Part shown: positions 44,209-51,859 of the stretch, one piece after another
How positions within the stretch are numbered: position 1 is the first letter of the stretch
Layout: the number at the start of each line of letters is the position of its first letter
Origin: Bretschneidera sinensis
Lineage: Eukaryota > Streptophyta > Magnoliopsida > Brassicales > Akaniaceae
Reading direction: 5' to 3'
Length of the DNA: 64,000 nucleotides
NCBI GenBank assembly: GCA_023935145.1
Contig: CM043699.1
Location: forward strand, 124,261,036-124,325,035
Notes under the pieces: model-generated
What the model saw: the letters and a program-made list of their open reading frames with translations, nothing else
Databases searched by the model: none
Told to the model about the DNA's origin: nothing
Translations under genes and position numbers: made by a program

Positions 44209-46647
44209 CTAATCTTTTGGCAATGAATACTTAAAGTCCACCGCATATGGCTCAAGTGTTCTTGGTGTTGCCCACTCACTATTAGCAGTAGAGTATTTGG
44301 TTCTCGCATCCATGTGACTTCTCTCAAGTGACTCCTCAAAGCATGGTTGCCATGATTTCTTAATAAATTCCTGTGACTTATCAAAAATATCAACAACATT
44401 AACGGCATGGGAATAAATTAAAGAATCATCGAACTTAAAATTATTAGGAGGGAATTCCATAAAATTATCTTTAGTGTGCTCATCCTCCAAATTGAGCTTA
44501 TCAACCATGTAAGTATCGACACACTCATTCTCTTCATGTGGCTGTTTGGAGACTCGGAAAACATTTACCTCTAAAGTTCTATTTCCAAATGATAATGTCA
44601 TTAAACCATTCCTACAATTAATGAGGGCATTGGCAGTGGCAAGGAATGGTCTTCCAAGTATCAAAGGAATTTTGGACTCCGTGTTTACAGTAGAAACAGT
44701 ATCTAAAACCAAAAAATCAATAGGATAGTAGAAATTATCAATTTGCAACAAAACATCTTCTACAATACCTCTTGGTTTTCTTACCGATCTATCCGCTAAT
44801 TGAAGTACTACGGAGGTTAGTTTGATCTCACCTAGACCGAGTTGCAAGTATATGGAGTATGGCATGAGGTTCACACTAGCACCCAAATTTAGCAATGCTT
44901 GGCCATAAGATTTGTTTCCAATTTGATAAGCCACTGTTGGACAGCCCGGATATTTATATTTGGGCGGTGTCTTGCTGTCAATTATTGCACTTGCTTGCTC
45001 CATTAGGAATGCCGTATTCTTCACATGATGCCTCTTCTTGAGTGTGCATAGATCCTTGATGACTTTAGCATAGTTGGGAATCTGTTTTATAACATGAAGA
45101 AGAGGGAGGTTAATTTTAACATGCTGAAGTTGTTCAAGAATCTCACCTTTTGACGCTGAATTTATCTCCTTAGGTTTAAGGAGTGCTTGAGGGAAAGGCA
45201 CCGGTGGGCGATAAACATCACGGGCCTCTTGTTCTTTGGGGGTTTCATCCTTGTTACTCAAGTTTGATGGTAGAGTGGGACCATCAATTTTCTTACCGCT
45301 ACGGGTGATTATGGCATTAACCTCTTTAACATTTTGATTTCCAAGATTGGAGGTTTGTGCCATATGTTGTCCCCTTGGATTTTGTTGTGTTTGCGAAGGA
45401 AACTGTCCTTGCTTTTGAATCACCAAGAAACTAGTCAACTTAGTGAGTTGGCTCTTTATCTCCTTTTGTTCCACTTTGATCCCTTGTTGCTCCTCTAACA
45501 GCTGTTGATTTATTTTGCCTTGATCTTCCACATTCTTGGCATGCACCTGCATAAATGACTTAAACATATCTTCCAAAGGTAAAGATTTTTGAGGTGCATT
45601 ATATAAAGTTGCTTCCGGTTGCCATTGGGTACTTGAGTGGGTAGGAGGTTGTGTATCGGGTTTCCAATTAAAATTTGGGTGATTTTTCCAACCGGGGTTG
45701 TAGGTGTTAGAGTAGGGTGAGTGTGGTTTCCCAAAGGGTATACCTACAGCATTACACTCTTCCTTCATCTCAAAATAAATTGGACAATCCTTAGGTAAAT
45801 GATCCACCCCATTACACATGAAACAAGGCTCATAGGAATCTACCCTAGCAACCGGTTCAGGAGCCCTAGCATTTCTAGTTTTTAAGGCTTCAATTTCCTT
45901 AGTTAGGGCCTCTAAACGTGCTTTAAGGTTATCCTCTTCCTTAACTTGATAAATCCCAGCGGGTTGATTTCTCCTAGTGCTTTCCATGGCATTTGGTCCT
46001 GTCCAAGTGTAGGATTTTTCTGATAGGTCATCTAGGAAATCTATGGCTTGGTCGGGATCTTTTTGAAGAAAATCTCCATTGCACATCATTTCTATGAACT
46101 GCCTTTCCCTACTTAGGAGTCCATCATAGAAATAGCTAACTACCCGCCAACTCTCATACCCATGGTGTGGACAAGAATTCAACAGGTCCTTGAAACGTTC
46201 CCAAACTTGATATAAGGTTTCGCTCTCTTTTTGTGCAAAGTTTGAGATTTGTCTCTTGAGGTTATTGGTCTTATGGGTTGGGAAGTGTTTTTGGAAGAAA
46301 ACTCGTGTCATCTCATCCCAACTACCTATGGACCTAGGCCTTAATGAGTATAGCCAAGCCTTGGCTTTTTCCTTAAGTGAAAAAGGAAAAAACCTAAGTT
46401 TAACAGTGTCTATCATATCAGCCCTACTGTAAAAAGTTGCTATTACTTCCTCAAATTCCCTAATGTGGACATAGGGGTTTTCATTCTCAAACCCATGGAA
46501 GGTTGGTAGCAATTGGATTATGCCCGGCTTAAAATCAGGTTGTTGAACATTAGGGGGGAACATGATACAAGATGGGGTGGCTGTTCGGCTAGGGTGCAAG
46601 TAGTCTTTAAGTGTCCTAGCAACAATTTCATTGTGATTTTCGGCCAT
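44209..46647 (-). CDS. Gag-protease polyprotein of element E (812 aa, intact)
   Basis: The only full-length open gene here. The chosen start is the ATG at 46647, the first in frame, about 180 bases after the primer site. N-terminal gag core is about residues 10-230 (TLKDYLHPSRTATPSC, then FEEVIATF, FFPFSLKEKAKAWL, FFQKHFPTHKTNN, FYDGL). A Lys/Glu-rich coiled-coil-like segment lies near 240-262. Zinc knuckle Cys275-X2-Cys-X4-His-X4-Cys288 is complete. A Gln-rich segment follows near 380-430. The retropepsin-like part is near 575-690: ALLNLGASVNLMP with Asn587 where C and D have Asp, then LILGRPFLATANALIN. It ends FKYSLPKD. There is no RT or integrase. The role is particle assembly around element RNA; the protease is predicted dead. 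Codons and sequence match C and D orthologous ORFs. Confidence 0.92.
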   Translation of the reverse strand: MAENHNEIVARTLKDYLHPSRTATPSCIMFPPNVQQPDFKPGIIQLLPTFHGFENENPYVHIREFEEVIATFYSRADMIDTVKLRFFPFSLKEKAKAWLYSLRPRSIGSWDEMTRVFFQKHFPTHKTNNLKRQISNFAQKESETLYQVWERFKDLLNSCPHHGYESWRVVSYFYDGLLSRERQFIEMMCNGDFLQKDPDQAIDFLDDLSEKSYTWTGPNAMESTRRNQPAGIYQVKEEDNLKARLEALTKEIEALKTRNARAPEPVARVDSYEPCFMCNGVDHLPKDCPIYFEMKEECNAVGIPFGKPHSPYSNTYNPGWKNHPNFNWKPDTQPPTHSSTQWQPEATLYNAPQKSLPLEDMFKSFMQVHAKNVEDQGKINQQLLEEQQGIKVEQKEIKSQLTKLTSFLVIQKQGQFPSQTQQNPRGQHMAQTSNLGNQNVKEVNAIITRSGKKIDGPTLPSNLSNKDETPKEQEARDVYRPPVPFPQALLKPKEINSASKGEILEQLQHVKINLPLLHVIKQIPNYAKVIKDLCTLKKRHHVKNTAFLMEQASAIIDSKTPPKYKYPGCPTVAYQIGNKSYGQALLNLGASVNLMPYSIYLQLGLGEIKLTSVVLQLADRSVRKPRGIVEDVLLQIDNFYYPIDFLVLDTVSTVNTESKIPLILGRPFLATANALINCRNGLMTLSFGNRTLEVNVFRVSKQPHEENECVDTYMVDKLNLEDEHTKDNFMEFPPNNFKFDDSLIYSHAVNVVDIFDKSQEFIKKSWQPCFEESLERSHMDARTKYSTANSEWATPRTLEPYAVDFKYSLPKD

Positions 46648-46848
46648 GTTAGGGGAAATAAATAAAATAGAAAGAAAATAAATTAATTAATTAATTAAAA
46701 AAAATCAAAACAAAGAGCAAAGAACAAAAAAATAAAAAAAAAATCTGAAAATCAAGACATCAAGAAAGGAACAATATTACCGTTTTGTCTCAAAGTTGAC
46801 AATCTTCCTTGTTTGTAAGCGTGTCTCCCCGGCAACGGCGCCAAAATT
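46648..46848 (-). other. 5' leader of element E with primer binding site
   Basis: The primer site on the minus strand is TGGCGCCGTTGCCGGGGA (46826-46843), an exact tRNA-Asp type site five bases after the LTR end. The leader to the gag ATG is about 180 bases, with an A/T-rich run (TTAATTAATTAATTAAT-like) near 46680-46695. Confidence 0.9.
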
Positions 46849-48196
46849 TGATTATGCCCAAAACAGTAACGCGGTGTTGTAGTACAGCTTTGGGGTGTCG
46901 ATTCCACAGGGAGACAAATTAACTATAAAGAAAGATGTAAACTTTAATATGAGACGATATGATCAAATTAAATATAGAATCTGAATTTGATAGTAAGACA
47001 ATTGTGTAAAGTAGATTGTGAAATATAATAGGAGAGCAACAAGGATTCGGGAATCCTCCCTAGGTTTGTTGCCCTAATCCTAACTTGATTCAGTTGTTTT
47101 TATCTCGATTGCAAGTTTCACATCCCAAACAGGCAATCGGCAAATATTCAATTAAAGCACATGTATAAACCCTAATTTGATTGTTATGAAATACTCTATA
47201 TTTTTAATTCATGCACATATGATCTATCCTTTAAGTTTATCAAGAAACGACAATATATCTTTGATGACAATATTGCAGTAATGGACAAACCTAAAGGCTA
47301 GATCTACCGGACTCAATCATACCCAAATAATCTTGACATAAAGAAAGCATGACTAAATCTATATCAAGGAAAAAGATACAATCACCGGATTAGATGAAAT
47401 CTTTATAATTAGAATAAAAAGTAAATCATAACAATATTTGAACATTAAAGCTCCATTACAACTGAATCAAATAAGGGAAATAGAAACAACTACACCTAGG
47501 GATTCATCCCTTCTCCTTGCTTGGAGATTAGTTAGCCATGGGGCTCATGGTTGCACAATGGAAGGAAAGTTGCTGCTCTCTTGAGTTCTCCAGATTTTTC
47601 AATCTCCAATTACAAATCTTAAGTGGTATATTTATAGTTTACAAGGTCTAGGGGTGTTTTAGGGTTTGAATAAGTCATTAAAGACCTAATTAGGGTCTAA
47701 CTCGGAGTGCACAAGGCTGTGCGCGCGCTGATTCAGAAAGTCTGACCTCTGTCCGCTAAAATTGCCATAACTTCCTCTAGAGAAATGATTTAACAAACCG
47801 TAAAATCCTCCAGAAAATAGACTTCCATATCTTTCTAACCATATGTGGCACACTTCCTGGTTCTTTCTACATCGATACAGTTTAATTTTTAAAGATGGTT
47901 GATTTGTATGCCAACTCCAGCAACTTAGTGAAAACTCCTTCCATAGTTTCTCTTCATCTTGGCTCTTCCGCGATCATTCTTTTGCTTGAGTGTTCAATGG
48001 AACTTTGTGTTTCAAAATGATGATAGTTTTTCCATCTCCTTTAACTCAAGATACCTGAAAAATGCACCGAAATAAATTAATACTCCAAAAATACCACTTT
48101 AGAGTTGTTAATGAATAAAAATGCAATTAAGACCTAAATCAACCCTAAAGTGCTAACAAATAAGTACGATTATAATGCATTTAATGGCTCTTATCA
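46849..48196 (-). repeat. Element E 5' LTR (1348 bp)
   Basis: On the minus strand TGATAAGAGCCATTAAATGC to GGGCATAATCA. TATA-like TATAAATATA at 47627-47636 (minus). A GC-rich segment with GCGCGCACAGCC sits near 47715, before the TATA in the sense direction. No gene. Confidence 0.95.
47627..47636 (-). promoter_or_regulatory. TATA box of element E 5' LTR
   Basis: TATAAATATA on the minus strand, about 780 bases before the LTR end in the sense direction. The same box is in the 3' LTR near 41955. Confidence 0.6.
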
Positions 48197-48201
48197 GGTA
48201 C

Positions 48202-48942
48202 CCTCCAGGAGATGAAGTCCAAAACAAAGCTAGGATGGTGGCGAATGGGTTCACAAGAAGATAAGACATAGGTTTCACAGAAACTTTCTCACCTGGACAC
48301 AAGGTGAAGAAGATGGTGAGTATCCTCATCTATGTCGATGATGTGCTATTGGTTCAGAACAGTAGGGAGAGGATGGAAAGGTTTACATCTCAACTCAGTG
48401 AGGAGTTCGAGAGGAAGGATCTTAGCCTTACACAAAAGATCCTTTGGATGTGTAGAATCCAAGAAAAGGAGAGAAACCAGTTGAGGGTTTCTTGGGCAAT
48501 GGGTGTTCTTAGCAAATTTGTGAGTAATCCCAGAAAGAAGCATTGGCTTGGGATGAAGAGGTTGCTGAGGTACTTGAAGGCTTAGTGGCAACCGGTGGTA
48601 GCACTCATAACAACCAGGGCAGAACGCATAGCGGTTATGGAAGCCATAAAGGAGGCTATGGGGTGCAAAGGGTTGCTGGACGAGTGGGAGGCCTTAAAAG
48701 AGTAGGTGGTGGTGTATTCGGATGGCCAAAGTGTGTGGCACTTGTGAAGGAATCTGGTGTTCCATGAGGGGATGAAGCATATGGATGTTCGGTATCATTA
48801 CATTCCGAAAAATGGTACGAAAGGATGCATTCATGTTGATAAGAAGACCACGGAGGAAAGTCCTGCAGATTTAGGCACCAAGGTTCTACCTCTAAGAAGG
48901 TCCAATCATTACCTTGGACTTCTTAGGAATGGAGTCAGTTGA
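48202..48942 (+). pseudogene. Element F RT C-terminal part and RNase H
   Basis: Continues F's RT after element [25 protein letters not shown], then directly ILIYVDDVLLVQNSRERMERF. The whole RT centre between these two blocks is missing, which in copia elements is over 100 residues. A second loss removes the part between RVS and AMGVLSKFVSNP. RNase H is readable as VVALITTRAERIAVMEAIKEA, VVVYSDGQSVWHL, then the tail ESPADLGTKVLPLRR. Frameshifts and stops near 48455, 48583 and 48704. Confidence 0.85.
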
Positions 48943-49011
48943 TTGATGACTCAAGATGAGTTTGGATCTCAGAGCTCTCTGCAAAAATGGTTCGGGTTTA
49001 AACACTTAGAC

Positions 49012-49023
49012 AAAGGTAGAGAT
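49012..49023 (+). other. Polypurine tract of element F
   Basis: AAAGGTAGAGAT just before the 3' LTR start TGTTGGTATTTG. Confidence 0.8.
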
Positions 49024-49024
49024 T

Positions 49025-49953
49025 TGTTGGTATTTGTCTAAGATTTAAACAGGTTTAAACATGATTCAAAGATGGTTAAAGTCAAAACCAAGGTTGGAGG
49101 ATTAAATTTCAACAAGTTAAAAGGCTGCACACATGTGTGTGCATCAATTTGGAGCAAAATAAGAGCAAGTGCACTGGTGTTCGCACTTTAGCACACAATC
49201 AGGAAAGTGTGCGCACTGCTGTGTGGAAGGGCAGCATCAGTGTGCGCCTAGAAGGTGTGCAAAGGTGCCCTGCCCAGTGCCATGGTGCCCCCTGTTGAGT
49301 ACCTAGGCTCTAGGCACACCAAAGCACACATGGACAGCCTACTTTAGCCTTCTCTTAGGTGCATGGGTGCAAGGTTAAAATGCACAGTACTACTTAGGAT
49401 TGATGGAGGGCCATGATTAAGTGGAGATCATGATCAAAGGGTGAAAATTGATTCACAAGAATGTCCAAGAAGTGGATGGCTATAAAATTGGTTTCCTAGC
49501 CTCATTTTTCACAAGAGAGAAAAATCATTGTTGTGACATTATGTGAGATCAAATGTAATACAAAAGAGAATTGTGTGAGAGTGCAAAGACACATAAACAC
49601 AAGAAGGACTCTTTGTAGTGAGGCTGGTTATAAACAAGAGAGGTTAGTAGAGAATTGATAGAAAGCATTGCAATAGGTCTATCACTTTCTCGTTCTCTTC
49701 TTGGTTTCTTTAAGAACTTGAGGTTTCTTGAAGGGGGTTGCTGAATTGTAAGAACCATTGATTTAGTGCAGAGAGTTCGGAGGAACTGACGGGGAAGTAA
49801 GCACATTGCTGAACCTCGATAACAATTGCTTGTCTTCTTTCTTTATTTCATTTTTTGTTCCTATTTTCGATTCCAATTCTTTTTACAAGTCATTCAATAC
49901 TTTGGTGTTTGAAAGATCACCACCTAGGCATCTTGTTAAGGTGATTTCCAACA
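49025..49953 (+). repeat. Element F 3' LTR (929 bp)
   Basis: TGTTGGTATTTGTC to TTCCAACA. It matches the 5' LTR but lacks about 95 bp of the GC-rich segment near 49250, where GCGCCTAG joins AAGGTGTGC. No gene. Confidence 0.9.
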
Positions 49954-50610
49954 ATAGCTCTCTAAAAATTCCATATATATCTCTTCAGCCCTCTATTGTT
50001 TGAGTCTAAAATCCTATATATAGCTGTATGGAGATGGTTTTGTGGACAGAAAAGTTGCTCTAGGGTTTCTGTTCAGGCTGTGTGCTTCTGTTGCTGTCTA
50101 GGCCCGGTTCTACTGCTGTCCAGGCCATGCGTTTGTTGCAATCTAGGCCTAATTTCTACTGTCCAGAACTGGTCCAGTTGTGCTACTATACAAGCCATAC
50201 AAATCCCAAGAAAATTAGAATTTAATAGCTCTTTCACTTCTGCCACGCTGAAATCATGCACAGCTTGACCTATGTCTACTAAAACTACCATAACTTTCTC
50301 TAGAAAAATCATATTTACGAGCAGTAAAATTCTCTAGAAAATCGACATATGGATCTTTCCAAGCATATATGGTTCATCTCTTAGTTCTTCCTGAATTAAT
50401 ACAGTTTAATCCGCAAAAATGATTGATCTATACGGGAAATTTTGGCAATTTAGTGAAACTCCTTTTCACCCTTTGCTAGTGACAACATGACTTAGCAAAA
50501 TGCTTAATTTATCTTTAATAGTCTAGAAATGATGGTTTTTGTTGCACTCCTATTGGGAAACCCGGTTTCCCTGCTCTGAACTGGTCCGGATGTTGTGGAT
50601 TCTTTCGAAC

Positions 50611-50616
<6 letters not shown>

Positions 50617-50647
<31 letters not shown>
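50617..50647. repeat. (TA)n microsatellite
   Basis: About 15 TA units in the U3 part of the divergent solo LTR, followed 20 bases on by a T run near 50667-50679. Confidence 0.9.
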
Positions 50648-50652
<5 letters not shown>

Positions 50653-50814
50653 TAACACTTCTTTGTTTTTTTTTTTTTAAATCTGCAAAACACACTAAAA
50701 TATAGAATTCTCCAAAGGACCACACTTATCAAGAAATTCAATAAATAATCAAAATTAACCTCAACAAATGCATATAATTAACTCTATCTAAAGTTCATTT
50801 TCATGCCCTAATCA

Positions 50815-50917
50815 ATACATCTTAAGAAGAAGACAATGACAAAGAACTAAAGAGGAAAAGGGTAGAGAATGAGAAGTTGACAAAAGTTAAGGCAACAACT
50901 GAAGCAAGGGGAGAGAA
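50815..50917 (+). pseudogene. Element A 3' internal end
   Basis: After the solo LTR the sequence is purine-rich with a charged reading frame (EEDNDKELKRKRVENEKLT) that may be the end of A's pol. It closes with GAAGCAAGGGGAGAGAA (50901-50917), a good polypurine tract. Confidence 0.5.
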
Positions 50918-51248
50918 TGTTGACACCAATTTGGGACTTAGGAGAAACATTGAAATAAGAAAGAAACTAGATTGGTATTAACTGCAGAAGAGGTTACAAG
51001 GAGGGTTAGACAATTCAGAGTTAGTTGCAAGTTATAAGTTAGTTAGAGTTGTTAGTTGTTAAAGAAGTTGTTAGATATAACTTTTTTTTTTCTATTTAGC
51101 CTTGTAACTAGTATAAGTACATGCATGATCATGAATAGAAGATATCGAATAAATTTTCAGTGGAATTCTAGCAAGAATTTCCTAGGAGTTAGTCACTTGC
51201 TTGAAACAGTGACCATTTTCTTGATTTTCCATAAAACAGTTCCTAACA
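50918..51248 (+). repeat. Probable element A 3' LTR (about 331 bp)
   Basis: TGTTGACACC to TTCCTAACA, directly after a polypurine tract. It contains TATA-like ACTAGTATAAGTACATGCATG (about 51108-51128) and AGTTAGTTAG repeats typical of short chromovirus LTRs. The start is less sure than the end, since the charged frame upstream runs on past 50918. No 5' copy is in the window to compare. Confidence 0.55.
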
Positions 51249-51249
51249 C

Positions 51250-51411
51250 ATTTTTTTCCAAAAAATCCGAGGAGAGGGCCCCGAGTCTAGGACCCTCGGT
51301 CATTTTTTCCAATAAAGTTTGAAGAGAGAGCCTCGAGTCCCTACTAACCTCATCCATTATTTCTAGAAAATCCAAGGAAATGTTTTTGAGTCCCCATTGC
51401 CCTAATGCCTT
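51250..51411 (+). repeat. Degenerate tandem repeat, about 53 bp x 3
   Basis: Three units of the form ATTTTTTCCAAAAAATCCGA, then GAGAG..CCCGAGTC and CCCT.., ending TCC/GTC/GCC (51250-51301, 51302-51355, 51356-51409 approximately). It lies between A's LTR end and element H. Function unknown. Confidence 0.65.
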
Positions 51412-51419
51412 CCCTAGCT

Positions 51420-51670
51420 CATTGGGTTGACTTGATTCGAGTATAAGTCTAAACTCTAAGAATTTGCATTAAGATGTAACAAGAAGAGAGAAGAGGGATT
51501 AAGATTCTTGATATGTTTTATCTAAGTACATGAAGGGCAACCCTATTAATAGGAGTTAGGACTAACTAAGGAGCTCAGTTAGGTTTCTATAAGTTAGTTA
51601 TAATTCTGTTAGATTTTACAGCTCACACTAACTAACTCAACTAACTTTTCTTGATTCTAACTTGTCGATT
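51420..51670 (-). repeat. Possible 3' LTR of element H
   Basis: On the minus strand, GTTAGAATCAAGAAAAGTTAG is followed by TTAGTTAG text and a TATA-like CTATTAATAGGG, then a leader-like CTCTTCTCTCTTCTTG. This is the usual layout of short chromovirus LTRs. No second copy is visible, so ends are approximate. Confidence 0.35.
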
Positions 51671-51859
51671 AAGCTTGAGCTATCCGAATGCAGCTGACTC
51701 TTTTCTTTAACATCTTAGAGACCTTTTCAACTGTTAAGCACCAGTTTCTTCTCCTTTCTGTTTACTCTTTATTTCCTTAAAGCTTTGTTCTTATTGTTGC
51801 CAATAGCCTTGCTCAGCTTTTTGTTCATATAGCCTTACTCTTTCCTCAATTGCATTAGC

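Larger units (their letters stand above)
41177..48196 (-). mobile_element. Element E: young gag-only Athila-like retrotransposon with an intact ORF
   Basis: 7020 bp on the minus strand with a perfect duplication GGTAC (41172-41176 and 48197-48201). LTRs 46849-48196 (5') and 41177-42525 (3'), primer site 46826-46843, one gag-protease ORF, conserved post-ORF block, non-coding 3' region and polypurine tract. By eye the two LTRs differ at about 19 of 1349 sites, mostly transitions, so the insertion is recent. It lacks RT, RNase H and integrase and must be moved by another element's enzymes. Confidence 0.95.
37372..49953 (+). mobile_element. Element F: Ty1/copia (TNT1/Tork-like) retrotransposon, split by element E
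   Basis: 5' LTR 37372-38390, primer site 38392-38403, gag-pol remnant 38652-41171 and 48202-48942, polypurine tract 49012-49023, 3' LTR 49025-49953. Perfect duplication ATAGC (37367-37371 and 49954-49958), lying in a minus-strand solo LTR. The copia order (protease, integrase, RT, RNase H) is clear. RT lacks its central part, as in element G. Confidence 0.92.
29936..50814 (-). mobile_element. Solo LTR of a divergent Athila-like family, split by elements D and F
   Basis: Three parts: 29936-30345, 37038-37371 and 49959-50814, about 1.6 kb joined. On the minus strand it starts TGATTAGGGCATGAAAATG (right end) and ends CTGTTTAGGTGTAATTCA (left end). It is similar to the LTRs of D and E in its middle (for instance AGTTTCACTAAATTGCC, AATTTTACTG..CG) but differs in U3. 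Duplication ATATA (29931-29935) and ATACA (50815-50819), one transition. It hosts two later insertions and has no gene. Confidence 0.75.
1..51248 (+). mobile_element. Element A: chromodomain-type Ty3/gypsy element, split by three insertions
   Basis: This is the outermost element seen. Four collinear plus-strand blocks follow the gypsy order: gag zinc knuckle and protease start (1-266), protease body, RT, RNase H and integrase start (14462-16574), integrase core to chromodomain-like tail (28721-29935), and 3' end with LTR (50815-51248). Each gap begins and ends with a matching 5-bp duplication: TTGAC/TTGAT, ATTGT/ATTGT and ATATA/ATACA. The coding sense resumes correctly across each gap. The 5' LTR lies outside the window, so the element's own target duplication cannot be checked. 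It is dead: many stops, and integrase and protease active-site changes. The clade (Reina- or CRM-like chromovirus) is inferred from motif style, not from a search. Confidence 0.85.

Noticed and set aside
51120..51190. An ordinary promoter of a host gene
   Set aside because: The TATA-like site lies inside what is probably element A's 3' LTR, and no downstream gene was found.
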